A stretch of 64,000 nucleotides of DNA from Georgenia sp. TF02-10 (GTDB lineage: Bacteria > Actinomycetota > Actinomycetes > Actinomycetales > Actinomycetaceae). Position 1 is the first letter of the stretch. The number at the start of each line of letters is the position of its first letter. The translations under genes and the position numbers were made by a program. Below the pieces are notes generated by a model. The model did no database searches, was not told the origin of the DNA, and saw nothing but the letters and a program-made list of their open reading frames with translations. The stretch is from positions 2,232,001-2,296,000 of the forward strand of contig NZ_CP094289.1 of NCBI RefSeq assembly GCF_022759505.1, given 5' to 3'. Positions 15,683 through 26,966 of the stretch are shown here, one piece after another.

Positions 15683-17998
15683 CTACAGGCTCCCGTGGAA
15701 GGTCCGGGAGATGACGTCGAGCTGCTGCTCGCGGGTGAGCCGGACGAAGTTCACCGCGTAGCCGGAGACCCGGATCGTCAGTTGCGGGTACTTCTCCGGG
15801 TGCTCCATGGCGTCGTAGAGGGTGTCCCGGTTCAGGACGTTGACGTTCATGTGGTAGCCCTCGGAGCCGGTGTAGGCGTCCAGCAGCCCGACCAGGTTGG
15901 TCACCTGCTCCACCGGCGTCCGGCCGAGCCCGGCCGGCACGACGGTGTTGGTCAGCGAGATGCCGTCCTGGGCGTCGTCGTAGGGGAGCTTGGCCACGGA
16001 CAGCGCGGAGGCGAGCATGCCGTGGGTGTCCCGCCCGTTCATCGGGTTCGCGCCCGGGGCGAACGGCTCCCCCGCCCGGCGCCCGTCCGGGGTGTTGCCG
16101 GTGTGCTTGCCGTAGACCACGTTGGAGGTGATCGTCAGGACCGACTGAGTGTGCAGTGCGCCGCGGTAGGTGGGCAGCGCCCGGATCTTCGCCATGAACT
16201 TCTCCACCAGCGTCACGGCGATGGCGTCCACCCGGTCGTCGTCGTTGCCGAAGGTCGGGAAGTCCCCGGTCACCTCGTAGTCCACGACCAGGCCGTCGTC
16301 GTTCCGCACCGGCCGGACGGTGGCGTACTTGATCGCGGACAGGGAGTCCGCGGCCACCGACAGCCCGGCGATCCCGCAGGCCATGGTGCGCAGCACGTCC
16401 TGGTCGTGCAGGGCCATCTCCAGGCGCTCGTAGGCGTACTTGTCGTGCATGTAGTGGATGCAGTTCAGCGCGTCCACGTAGGTCTGGGCCAGCCAGTCCA
16501 GCAGCACGTCGTACTTGGCCACGACGTCGTCGTAGTCCAGCACGTCCCCGACCACCGCCGGGGTGGGCGGGGCCACCTGCTTGCCGGTGTTCTCGTCCCG
16601 GCCGCCGTTGATCGCGTACAGCAGCGCCTTGGCGAGGTTGACCCGGGCGCCGAAGAACTGCATCTGCTTGCCCACCGCCATCGGGGAGACGCAGCAGGCG
16701 ATGGCCGCGTCGTCGCCCCAGGCGCCGGAGATCGCGGTGTCGGACTCGTACTGGATGGCCGAGGTGTCGATGGAGACCTGGGCGCAGAACCGCTTGAAGC
16801 CCTCCGGGAGCTGCTCGCTCCACAGCACCGTCAGGTTGGGCTCGGGCGCCGGGCCGAGGTTGTACAGGGTCTGCAGCATCCGGAAGGAGTTCTTGGTCAC
16901 CAGCGTCCGGCCGTCCGCGCCGGTGCCGCCGATCGACTCGGTCACCCAGGTCGGGTCACCGGAGAAGAGCTCGTCGTACTCGGGGGTGCGCAGGAACCGC
17001 ACGATCCGCAGCTTGATGACGAAGTCGTCGATGATCTCCTGCGCGGCGGACTCGGTGAGCAGGCCGGCGTCGAGGTCGCGCTGGATGTACACGTCCAGGA
17101 AGGTGGAGGTGCGGCCCAGCGACATGGCCGCGCCGTTCTGCTCCTTCACCGCCCCGAGATAGGCGAAGTAGAGCCACTGCACGGCCTCCCGGGCGGTGGC
17201 CGCCGGGCGGGAGATGTCGTAGCCGTAGCTGGCGGCCATCTCCTTGAGCTCGGTCAGCGCGCGGATCTGCTCGCTGTTCTCCTCGCGGTCCCGGATGACG
17301 TCCTCCACCGAGCGGCGGGCGTCCAGCACGGCCCGTTCGGCCCGCTTGCCCTCGATCAGGCGGTCGACGCCGTACAGCGCGACCCGGCGGTAGTCGCCGA
17401 TGATCCGGCCGCGGCCGTAGGCGTCGGGCAGGCCGGTGACGATGTGGGCGCTGCGGGCCTTGCGCACGTCGGGCGGGTAGACGTCGAAGACGCCGTCGTT
17501 GTGGGTCTTGCGGTACTTGGTGAAGATGTCCCGCACCACCGGGTCGACCTCGTAGCCGTAGGTCTTCAGCGCGGTCTCCACCATGCGCCAGCCGCCGAAG
17601 GGCATGATCGCCCGCTTGAGCGGGGCGTCGGTCTGCAGGCCGACGATGAGCTCGGCGTCCTTGTCGATGTAGCCCGGGCCGTGGGCGGTGATGCCCGCCG
17701 GGGTGTGCGGGTCGACGTCGTAGACGCCCTTCTCCCGCTCAGCCGGGAACATGCCGGAGAGCACGTCCCAGACGTGGGTGGTGCGGGCGGTGGGGCCGGC
17801 GAGGAAGCTGGCGTCGCCGGTGTACGGGGTGTAGTTGCGCTGGATGAAGTCGCGCACGTCGATCGCCGACGTCCATGCGCCCGGGGCGAACCCGCGCCAG
17901 GCGTCGGTCCCGCCGGCCGGCTCGCTCTGCTTGGTCTGCTCCGCCGGCGCGGTAGCCCCGGCCTGCTCAGTCCGTTCGGTGACGGTGGTGGTGGCCAT
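15683..17998 (-). CDS. pflB: Formate C-acetyltransferase (pyruvate formate-lyase)
   Basis: The 771-residue enzyme converts pyruvate and CoA to acetyl-CoA and formate in anaerobic mixed-acid metabolism. The catalytic cysteine pair is C435-C436 in [13 protein letters not shown], and the glycyl-radical site is G746 in [12 protein letters not shown], 26 residues from the end as in the E. coli enzyme. Other family blocks are [12 protein letters not shown] and [20 protein letters not shown]. The start used has GAGGCAGGGAC just upstream. pflA follows on the same strand, so the pair forms an operon. Its presence indicates a facultatively anaerobic lifestyle. The 181-bp upstream spacer may hold a redox-controlled promoter, but no FNR or Rex site was recognised. 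Confidence 0.96.
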   Translation of the reverse strand: MATTTVTERTEQAGATAPAEQTKQSEPAGGTDAWRGFAPGAWTSAIDVRDFIQRNYTPYTGDASFLAGPTARTTHVWDVLSGMFPAEREKGVYDVDPHTPAGITAHGPGYIDKDAELIVGLQTDAPLKRAIMPFGGWRMVETALKTYGYEVDPVVRDIFTKYRKTHNDGVFDVYPPDVRKARSAHIVTGLPDAYGRGRIIGDYRRVALYGVDRLIEGKRAERAVLDARRSVEDVIRDREENSEQIRALTELKEMAASYGYDISRPAATAREAVQWLYFAYLGAVKEQNGAAMSLGRTSTFLDVYIQRDLDAGLLTESAAQEIIDDFVIKLRIVRFLRTPEYDELFSGDPTWVTESIGGTGADGRTLVTKNSFRMLQTLYNLGPAPEPNLTVLWSEQLPEGFKRFCAQVSIDTSAIQYESDTAISGAWGDDAAIACCVSPMAVGKQMQFFGARVNLAKALLYAINGGRDENTGKQVAPPTPAVVGDVLDYDDVVAKYDVLLDWLAQTYVDALNCIHYMHDKYAYERLEMALHDQDVLRTMACGIAGLSVAADSLSAIKYATVRPVRNDDGLVVDYEVTGDFPTFGNDDDRVDAIAVTLVEKFMAKIRALPTYRGALHTQSVLTITSNVVYGKHTGNTPDGRRAGEPFAPGANPMNGRDTHGMLASALSVAKLPYDDAQDGISLTNTVVPAGLGRTPVEQVTNLVGLLDAYTGSEGYHMNVNVLNRDTLYDAMEHPEKYPQLTIRVSGYAVNFVRLTREQQLDVISRTFHGSL

Positions 17999-18179
17999 GT
18001 CCCTGCCTCCTCGTCGGCGGCTGGCACCTCCTGCCGCCTTACCCACAACGGTAGGAATCGGGCAGCCGACGGCCGTGGGACCTTGGCCCGGGCGGGCCGG
18101 TGTCGGTGCTCACACCGGCCGACGGCGGCCGGTCGGGTACCGCGGTCCGCCCACCTGCCCACCGACGGCGACTGGCGGC

Positions 18180-20108
18180 TCAGCCCTCGGTGCGGCGCTC
18201 GGGCGCCGCGACCGGCGGCAGCGAGCCCGCCGCGCCGCGCTCGCCGAGGCCTGCCACGGCGGCGGCGGTCTCCCGGGCGATGTCCTGCCCGCGCAGGTGC
18301 AGCTCGGCGACCAGCTGGGCGCGGGAGGCGTGCTCGAGGAACCGCGGCGGGACCCCGTGGCTGCGGACCGGGACGTCCACGCCGTCGTCGGCGAGGGCGT
18401 CCCGCAGGGCCGAGCCGACCCCGGTGAGCCCGTCCTCGATGGTGACGACGAGGTCGTGCTGGCCGGCGAGGGCACGCAGCTCGGGGGCCACCGGGAGTAC
18501 CCAGCGGGGGTCCACCACGGTGGAGCCGATGCCCTGGGCGTCCAGGGCGGCGGAGACCTCCACCGCCGCGTGCGCCATCACCCCGACGCCGACGACGAGC
18601 ACCCGCGGCACCCCGCCGTACCGGGCCAGGACGTCCACCGGGCCCTGCCGGCCGAGCGCCGAAAGCGCCTCGGGCAGGGCGCCCTTGGGGTAGCGGACGA
18701 CGGTGGGCGCGTCGCGCACGGCCACGGCCTCGCGCAGCTCGGCGCGCAGCGTCGCCTCGTCCCGGGGGGCGGCCAGCCGCAGGCCCGGGACGGTGCGCAG
18801 CAGCGCGAGGTCCCACATGCCGTTGTGCGAGGGGCCGTCGTCGCCGGTCAGCCCGGCCCGGTCCAGGACGAACGTGACGCCGGCCCGGTGCAGCGCGACG
18901 TCCATCAGCACCTGGTCGTAGGCCCGGTTGAGGAAGGTGGCGTACAGCGCCACCACCGGGTGCAACCCGGCGAAGGCCATCCCGGCGGCGGAGGTGACTG
19001 CGTGCTGCTCGGCGATGCCGACGTCGAAGACCCGGTCGGGGAATTCCTCGGCGAGGGGCGCCAGGCCCACCGGGGCGAGCATGGCGGCGGTGACGGCGAC
19101 GACGTCGCTGCGGCGGCGGGCGATCTCCACGATCTCCTCGGCGAACACCGACGTCCACCCGAACCGGGACGGCACCACCGGTAGCCCGGTCTCGGGGTGG
19201 ATGACGCCGACGGAGTGCAGCCGGTCGGTCACGTCGGACTCCGCTGGGGTGTACCCCCGGCCCTTCTGGGTGATGGCGTGCACGATGACCGGCCCGCCGT
19301 AGGCCTTGGCACGGGTGAGGGCGAACTCCATCGCCGTGGTGTCGTGCCCGTCGACCGGGCCGATGTACTTGATCCCCAGGCCCTCGAAGATGCCGGGCGG
19401 GGCGATGACGTCCTGCAGGCCCTTCTTCATCCCGTGCAGGGCGTCGTAGGCGAGCCGCCCGGGCGGGCCGGAGCGCTGCAGCGTCCGCTTGCCCCAGTCC
19501 AGGACCTTCTCGTAGCTGCTGGTGGTGCGCAGCGCGTCGAGGTGGTGGGCGAGCCCGCCGATGGTCGGGGCGTAGGAGCGGCCGTTGTCGTTGACGACGA
19601 CGATCAGCGAGCGGTCCTGCCCGTCGGCGATGTTGTTCAGCGCCTCCCAGGCCATCCCGCCGGTGAGGGCGCCGTCGCCGATGACGGCGACCACGCTGCG
19701 GTCGCCCTGGCCGCGCAGCTGGTTGGCCTTGGCGATGCCGTCCGCCCAGCTCAGCGCGGTGGAGGCGTGGGAGTTCTCCACGACGTCGTGGTCGGACTCG
19801 GTCCGGGAGGGGTACCCGGACAGCCCGCCGCGGCGGCGCAGCTCGGAGAAGTCCTGGCGGCCGGTGAGGAGCTTGTGCACGTAGGCCTGGTGACCGGTGT
19901 CGAAGACGATCCGGTCCGCCGGGGAGTCGAAGACCCGGTGCAGGGCGAGGGTCAGCTCGACGACGCCGAGGTTGGGCCCCATGTGCCCCCCGGTCCGGGA
20001 GACCGAGGCGATGAGGAAGTCGCGGATCTCCTTGGCCAGGACCTCCAGCTCGAGAGAGGTGAGCCGGCGCAGGTCGGCCGGGCGGCGGATGCGCTCCAGG
20101 TAGGTCAT
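18180..20108 (-). CDS. dxs: 1-deoxy-D-xylulose-5-phosphate synthase
   Basis: The 642-residue thiamine-diphosphate enzyme condenses pyruvate with glyceraldehyde 3-phosphate, the first step of the non-mevalonate isoprenoid pathway. Visible motifs include [15 protein letters not shown] with the catalytic His, [16 protein letters not shown], the TPP-binding [16 protein letters not shown], and [18 protein letters not shown] with the catalytic Glu. The C-terminal transketolase-like domain has [16 protein letters not shown] and [15 protein letters not shown]. The ATG chosen is preceded by GGAAGGAAGCCG; an earlier in-frame GTG is less likely. The gene stands alone between pflB and a minisatellite. 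Confidence 0.96.
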   Translation of the reverse strand: MTYLERIRRPADLRRLTSLELEVLAKEIRDFLIASVSRTGGHMGPNLGVVELTLALHRVFDSPADRIVFDTGHQAYVHKLLTGRQDFSELRRRGGLSGYPSRTESDHDVVENSHASTALSWADGIAKANQLRGQGDRSVVAVIGDGALTGGMAWEALNNIADGQDRSLIVVVNDNGRSYAPTIGGLAHHLDALRTTSSYEKVLDWGKRTLQRSGPPGRLAYDALHGMKKGLQDVIAPPGIFEGLGIKYIGPVDGHDTTAMEFALTRAKAYGGPVIVHAITQKGRGYTPAESDVTDRLHSVGVIHPETGLPVVPSRFGWTSVFAEEIVEIARRRSDVVAVTAAMLAPVGLAPLAEEFPDRVFDVGIAEQHAVTSAAGMAFAGLHPVVALYATFLNRAYDQVLMDVALHRAGVTFVLDRAGLTGDDGPSHNGMWDLALLRTVPGLRLAAPRDEATLRAELREAVAVRDAPTVVRYPKGALPEALSALGRQGPVDVLARYGGVPRVLVVGVGVMAHAAVEVSAALDAQGIGSTVVDPRWVLPVAPELRALAGQHDLVVTIEDGLTGVGSALRDALADDGVDVPVRSHGVPPRFLEHASRAQLVAELHLRGQDIARETAAAVAGLGERGAAGSLPPVAAPERRTEG

Positions 20109-20230
20109 CGGCTTCCTTCCGGGGTGCGCCACGGCGGTGCACCGACGCCCCAGGATACGGCCCGGCCCGCCGCGCGACGAGGGGAACCCCGGCCGCCCGC
20201 CCCGCCCGGCCCAGGGTCCTCCCGTTCCCC

Positions 20231-20369
20231 GCGTGTCCCCCCGCCCACGCGCGTGTCCTCCCGCCCCCGCGTGCGTCCCCCGTCCACGCGTGCGTCCCCC
20301 CGTCCCCGCCTGCGTCCCCCCGTCCCCGCGTGCGTCCCCCGTCCACCCTCGCGTCTCCCATCCACGCGC
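20231..20369. repeat. Minisatellite of ~20-bp units
   Basis: About seven imperfect units of 19-20 bp occur head to tail, with the common form GTGCGTCCCCC(C)GTCC(A/C)CGC. The array fills most of the 268-bp spacer upstream of dxs. It has no open-frame logic and no palindromes or spacers, so it is not a CRISPR array. Confidence 0.85.
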
Positions 20370-20376
20370 GCGTGGG

Positions 20377-20934
20377 TCACGAGGTGACGATCCGCACCGG
20401 TGCCGTCGTGCTGACCCGGGTGGCCGGTCCGGTCGTGTCCACGGCCAGCGGCTGGCCGGCCAGCCGCAGCCCGCTCACCCGCATCCCGCGGCCGGCCTCG
20501 GCCGCCACCCGCAGGGTGCCGCCGGGCACGTCCGGCACCAGGGCGAGGGGGGCGGTGAGCACCGTGACGGCAGCCGCGGCCGCCCGGCGTACGGGGAGCC
20601 CGCACAGCTGGCGTAGTCGATCTCGACGCCGGAGTCCGCGACGGAGACCGCTCCGATCGCCTCGCGGTCGGCCACGGCCTCGCGCGCTTCGGCGGCGGAG
20701 TCGTACTGCGTCGTCTCGAACGCTCCGGGTGACTGCTTCTCCAGCGCCGGTGATCTGCTCGACGGCCTGCGGAGGTCCTCCCACGGCCAGGGAAGGTCCT
20801 CGGCCCCGGAGTTCAGCGACGGCACGAGGAAGGCCAGCAGCATGAGGAGGAGGGCCGCGGGCACGCCGACGAGGATGGCCAGCAGCGTCAGGCCCGGCCG
20901 GTACTGCTGTCGCCGAGGGATCGCACAGAGTCAT
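20377..20934 (-). pseudogene. Broken ABC-2/YhgE-type membrane protein fragment joined to unrelated C-terminus
   Basis: One minus-strand frame gives RRQQYRPGLTLLAILVGV, then ALLLMLLAFLVPSLNSGAEDLP, then ALEKQSPGAFETTQYDSAAE and ADREAIGAVSVAD. This is the start of actinobacterial membrane proteins of the ABC-2/YhgE type: an N-terminal transmembrane helix, PSLNSG, then a GAF-x-(V/T)TRY-like segment. No start codon precedes it (a TGA does), and it stops making sense near 20600. From there another frame gives VTVLTAPLALVPDVPGGTL and [21 protein letters not shown] to the stop at 20377. The pieces look like a truncated gene fused by deletion to the tail of another. Confidence 0.55.
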
Positions 20935-20954
20935 CGCCCCGTCCGTGTGAACGA

Positions 20955-20983
20955 TGACGGCTCGGACCAGTCCGTGCTAAACT
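20955..20983 (+). promoter_or_regulatory. Sigma70-like promoter of the small RNA with an operator-like palindrome in its spacer
   Basis: TGACGG (20955-20960) and TAAACT (20978-20983) are separated by 17 bp, a credible -35/-10 pair in this GC-rich genome. The spacer carries the perfect inverted repeat CGGAC-CA-GTCCG (20963-20974). A protein bound there would occlude RNA polymerase. Transcription should begin near 20990, just before the hairpin RNA. Confidence 0.55.
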
Positions 20984-20989
20984 GATTGC

Positions 20990-21036
20990 ACTAGATCCCC
21001 CACGCCTCTCCACGATGCGCACTTGGGGGATTTTCT
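20990..21036 (+). ncRNA. Small structured RNA upstream of the Abi_2 gene (abiF-RNA-like, putative RNA antitoxin)
   Basis: The predicted transcript is only ~45 nt. It starts from the promoter above and ends in a hairpin with perfect 8-bp arms (20995-21002 ATCCCCCA with 21024-21031 TGGGGGAT). A shorter CGC/GCG stem (21003-21005 with 21017-21019) lies inside, and TTTTCT follows the arms. It lies 30 bp before the Abi_2 start. Conserved small RNAs (the abiF RNA motif) are known upstream of abiF genes, and such RNAs have been described as antitoxins of HEPN-type Abi proteins. Here the identity is inferred from position, size and structure. Confidence 0.5.
20995..21036 (+). terminator. Intrinsic terminator between the small RNA and the Abi_2 gene
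   Basis: The 8-bp GC-rich stem ATCCCCCA/TGGGGGAT is followed directly by TTTTCT, which is rare in this genome and typical of a factor-independent terminator. It would separate an abundant small RNA from lower read-through expression of the downstream toxin-like gene. Confidence 0.7.
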
Positions 21037-21066
21037 CTGCCCGCATCCGATCCATGAGGAGCGCCG

Positions 21067-22071
21067 ATGCCCCAGCCGCGCCGCGGGCCCCGTGACCCCC
21101 GTCCGCGCGGGACCCTTCACTACGACAAGCCGCCCATGGCGCTGGACGCGCTCGTTGACCGCCTCTCCGCTCGCGGGCTGGCCATCCCCGACCGGGACCG
21201 CGCGCTGCGGTACCTGCGCCACATCGGCTACTACCGCCTCTCCCCGTACACGATCCCGTTCCAGCAGGGCCGCCCGGACCATCTCATGCGCGAGGGGACG
21301 TCCTTCGACGACGTCCTCGACCTCTACGTCTTCGACCGCGCGCTGCGCCTGCTCGTCATCGACGCCCTCGAGCGCGTCGAGGTCGCCGTCCGCGCAGCCC
21401 TGACCGACCACATGTCGACGGCCTACGACGACCCGCACTGGTACATGGACGCGTCGCACTTCCGCGACCGCGGCAGGCACGCCGGGCTCCTGAAGATCGT
21501 CAGGGACACCTGCGACGAGCGGCTCCGCGGCACGCCCGACGCCGGCGAGGACTCGCTGGTCCACCGCTCGGCGCTCGAGCACTACCTCACGACCTACGGC
21601 TCCCCCGAGCTGCCGCCGTCCTGGCTCATGGTCGAGACGCTCACCATCGGGCAGGTCACCAGCGCGTACCGGAACCTGAAGCGCCGCGCCGACCGGACGA
21701 TGGTCGCCCGGAGCATCGGCCTGACAGCTCCGGTGCTCGAGTCCTGGATGCAGACGTGCGTCCGCGTCCGGAACATCTGCGCCCACCACGGCCGGCTGTG
21801 GAACGTCGGCCTCGGTGTCTACCCGGCGATCCCGACCTCGCCGACGGTGTCCTGGCTCGAAGACGTCGACGTGATGCCTGACAGGTCGACGAAGCGGCTC
21901 TACCCGGTCTTGGTGTCGCTGCAGACGGTCCTGGAGACGGTCTCCCCGGGCAGCGGCTGGGCGAATCGGCTATATCGGCTGATCGATTCCCGACCGGCGA
22001 TGAACTTGCGCGGCATGGGCATCCCCGAAAACTGGGCTGGCGATCCGTTCTGGCGTCGACATCTCGACTGA
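21067..22071 (+). CDS. Abi_2 (AbiD/AbiF-type) abortive-infection HEPN protein
   Basis: The 334-residue protein is a complete Abi_2-family member. Blocks visible are ALRYLRHIGYYRLSPYTIPF (47-66), LYVFDRALRLLVIDALERVE (86-105), PSWLMVETLTIGQVTSAYRN (184-203) and SWMQTCVRVRNICAHHGRLW (226-245). The last contains the HEPN ribonuclease motif R235-N-I-C-A-H240 (Rx4H). HEPN proteins cut RNA, and Abi_2 proteins act in phage-triggered growth arrest, so the product is probably a cytoplasmic RNase toxin. The ATG follows a GAGGAG site. A promoter, ~45-nt RNA and terminator lie directly upstream, and a strong terminator follows. It is isolated between a pseudogene and aconitase. Confidence 0.88.
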   Translation: MPQPRRGPRDPRPRGTLHYDKPPMALDALVDRLSARGLAIPDRDRALRYLRHIGYYRLSPYTIPFQQGRPDHLMREGTSFDDVLDLYVFDRALRLLVIDALERVEVAVRAALTDHMSTAYDDPHWYMDASHFRDRGRHAGLLKIVRDTCDERLRGTPDAGEDSLVHRSALEHYLTTYGSPELPPSWLMVETLTIGQVTSAYRNLKRRADRTMVARSIGLTAPVLESWMQTCVRVRNICAHHGRLWNVGLGVYPAIPTSPTVSWLEDVDVMPDRSTKRLYPVLVSLQTVLETVSPGSGWANRLYRLIDSRPAMNLRGMGIPENWAGDPFWRRHLD

Positions 22072-22080
22072 GCCACAGAC

Positions 22081-22118
22081 ACATGCCCCGCCAGGCCGAA
22101 GCCTGACGGGGCGCATGT
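22081..22118 (+). terminator. Hairpin terminator after the Abi_2 gene
   Basis: A long stem (GCCCCG-CAGGC paired with GCCTG-CGGGGC, one mismatch, loop CGAA) extends through ACAT/ATGT around a two-base bulge. It lies 10 bp after the Abi_2 stop and before the convergent aconitase gene. There is no T-run, as is common for actinobacterial terminators, and it could act in both directions. Confidence 0.7.
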
Positions 22119-22188
22119 GCGAGACGCTGCAGCTAGACCTGGCTCGGCGTGTCAGCTGCCAGACCGTCTCGTGTTCGAGCCGAACAGC

Positions 22189-24990
<2,802 letters not shown>

Positions 24991-25088
24991 ATGTGCTCCT
25001 CGACTCGTGCTGGCACGGCGGCCGCGCACCGCGCGCCGCCTCGCGCGTTCCCCGGCCATCGTGCCACGGACGCCTGCGCCCGGCTGGA

Positions 25089-25106
25089 TATCTCGACATC
25101 AAGATA
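25089..25106. promoter_or_regulatory. 18-bp imperfect palindrome upstream of acnA (putative MarR/TamR-type operator)
   Basis: The minus strand reads TATCTTGATGTCGAGATA, which is symmetric at 7 of 9 base pairs and markedly less GC-rich than its surroundings. It lies ~100 bp upstream of the acnA GTG. It resembles sites bound by MarR-family regulators such as Streptomyces TamR, which controls aconitase. That link is an inference. Confidence 0.45.
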
Positions 25107-25201
25107 CTTTGTCGCGGGGGACGGTGTCCACCGGGACGGCGGCGGCCGTGTCGCGGCTCGCCGGCGCTGGGACCTGGGGCGGTGAACCCGGGTCGGGAGC
25201 A

Positions 25202-25639
25202 TCAGGTGTCTGGGGCGCCGAGCTCCTGGAACAGGGTGATCTCGAGGTCGGCCGGGGCGTGCAGACGCGAGTTGAGCGACCGCCAGGGCGTCTCGCGGGG
25301 CGCGGCGATCAGCTCGGCGCCGGCCTGGACGAGCTGCGTCGTCGTCGCCGCGCTGTCGTCGACCTCGAAGGCGATGCGGATGCGGGCGCTGGGCCGCCCC
25401 TCGGCCTCGACGGAGTCGATCAGCCTCACCTGCGCGGGGTTGGAGAGCTCCAGGGTCGCCGCCCCCGCGTCCAGGATCGCGACCCGGGCATCTCCGTCAC
25501 CCTCGAACGCTTCTCGTTCCGGCAGGCCGAGCACGTCTCGGTAGAAGGTCAGGGCTGCGTCGAAGTCCTCGGCCTCGACAACGAGGCGAAGCTGCCGCAC
25601 GCGGGGCTGGCCTCCCGGGCTGTCTGCGTCCTCGGTCAT
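25202..25639 (-). CDS. VOC (glyoxalase/bleomycin-resistance fold) family protein
   Basis: The 145-residue protein has two beta-alpha-beta-beta-beta modules. The first has RQLRLVVEAEDFDAALTFYR and VLGLPEREAF, the second RIRIAFEVDDSAATTTQLVQ and the terminal LEITLFQEL with a final metal-type Glu. VOC proteins bind a divalent metal and act as isomerases, dioxygenases or drug-binding resistance proteins. The substrate here cannot be told. The gene is on the same strand as acnA but is separated from it by a 211-bp spacer holding the palindrome, and is 28 bp from the methyltransferase gene upstream of it. Confidence 0.85.
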   Translation of the reverse strand: MTEDADSPGGQPRVRQLRLVVEAEDFDAALTFYRDVLGLPEREAFEGDGDARVAILDAGAATLELSNPAQVRLIDSVEAEGRPSARIRIAFEVDDSAATTTQLVQAGAELIAAPRETPWRSLNSRLHAPADLEITLFQELGAPDT

Positions 25640-25667
25640 GCGGCAACGGTAGGGCCTGACGTCCGGG

Positions 25668-26966
25668 TCAGCCCCGCCGCAGGGTGGCGACCACCTCGAA
25701 GTGGTGGGTGTGCGGGAAGAGGTCGAACGCGCGCAGCCCGGTGACCACGTACCCGTGCTCGCGGGCGGCCTTGAGATCCCGGGCGAGCGCGGCCGGGTCG
25801 CAGGCCACGTGCACCACGGTCCGCGGCCCCAGGTCGGCGACGGCGGCCAGCACGGCCGCGCCGGCCCCGGCCCGCGGGGGGTCCAGGACCACCACGTCGC
25901 TGCCCGCGCCGAGCTCGGCCACCGCCGCCGGCCCGACGGCGCCGGTGTGCAGGTGCGCCTGCGGGGCGTCGTGCAGGTTGCGCCGGGCGTCCCGCACCGC
26001 GCCGGCGGCCCCCTCCAGCGAGACGACGGCGCCCCGCTCCCCCACCGCCCGGGCCAGCGGGGCGGTGAGCAGGCCGGCGCCGGCGAAGAGCTCGAGGACC
26101 CGCTCGCCCGGGGCCAGGGCCGCCCCGGCCAGCACGGCGTCGACGAGGGTGGCCGGGGCGTGGCGGTGCACCTGCCAGAACCCGGCGCCGGCGACCCGGT
26201 AGGTCAGCTCCCCCACCGGGGTGGGCACCCGCTCGCGGACGCTGCGGCGCGGCGGGCCGGACCGGCGCCGGCCGCGGGCCGCTGGCTCGCCGTCGACGAG
26301 CACGAGCGGCTCCCCCGCCGAGGGGGCCACCGCCTGCACCCGGGCGCCGGGGTGCCAGGCGCGCCGCCACGGCGAGGCCGGGCCGAGCAGGTCCAGGGCC
26401 TGCAGCGCCTCCGCGGCGAGCGGCAGCGTGGTCAGCGGCGCCACGTCGTGGGAGCGGAACCGGTGCATGCCGGCCCGGCCCTCGGGGTCGATCGTGAGCT
26501 CGACCCGGGTCCGGGTGCCCAGGCCGGCGCCGGCGTCGTCGCCGGGCAGGGCCTCGACAACGACGGCGCCCGGACCGGTCCCGACGGCGCCCGGCCGCCC
26601 GCCGTCGGCCGGGTCGGCGCCCACCGCGGCGGCGACGTCGGCCGCCACCTGCTCCCCGCCGATGCGCCGGAGGGTGTCGGCGAGGACGCGGGCCTTCCAG
26701 GCCCGCTGGGCGGGCAGGGCGACGTGGCCGAGCTCCCCGCCGCCGACCCCGCCCGGGCCGGCGTCCGGCCAGACCGTGGGCACCCGGTCCGCCGAGGGGG
26801 TGAGGACCTCCACCGCGTCGGCCCGCCAGAACCGCGAGCACTGCTCGGTCACGGCGAGGCGGACCCGCTCCCCGGGCAGGGCGTGCCGGACGAACACCAC
26901 GCGCCCCTCCAGCCGGGCGACGCAGTGCCCGCCGTGCGCCGGCGGGCCGACGGTCACCACGCTCAT
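25668..26966 (-). CDS. TRAM-domain class I SAM-dependent RNA methyltransferase (RlmD/TrmA family)
   Basis: The 432-residue protein begins with a TRAM RNA-binding domain (GHCVARLEGRVVFVRHALPG). The catalytic domain has the SAM motif VLELFAGAGLLTAPLA, DPPRAGAG, and the family's VACDPAALARDL with the nucleophilic Cys. HHFEVVATL is near the end. Such enzymes methylate C5 of specific uridines in rRNA or tRNA. The 4Fe-4S cysteine cluster found in RlmD cannot be seen; only a few cysteines are present, so the exact target is open. The start ATG overlaps the stop of the upstream APC permease by four bases (ATGA), so the pair is translationally coupled, the usual actinobacterial order. Confidence 0.9.
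   Translation of the reverse strand: MSVVTVGPPAHGGHCVARLEGRVVFVRHALPGERVRLAVTEQCSRFWRADAVEVLTPSADRVPTVWPDAGPGGVGGGELGHVALPAQRAWKARVLADTLRRIGGEQVAADVAAAVGADPADGGRPGAVGTGPGAVVVEALPGDDAGAGLGTRTRVELTIDPEGRAGMHRFRSHDVAPLTTLPLAAEALQALDLLGPASPWRRAWHPGARVQAVAPSAGEPLVLVDGEPAARGRRRSGPPRRSVRERVPTPVGELTYRVAGAGFWQVHRHAPATLVDAVLAGAALAPGERVLELFAGAGLLTAPLARAVGERGAVVSLEGAAGAVRDARRNLHDAPQAHLHTGAVGPAAVAELGAGSDVVVLDPPRAGAGAAVLAAVADLGPRTVVHVACDPAALARDLKAAREHGYVVTGLRAFDLFPHTHHFEVVATLRRG

Noticed and set aside
17999-18179. FNR- or Rex-type site upstream of pflB
   Set aside because: TACC...GGTA symmetry is present, but it does not match either consensus.
20231-20369. Possible CRISPR array
   Set aside because: Units are contiguous without spacers of constant unique length, and no cas genes are present.
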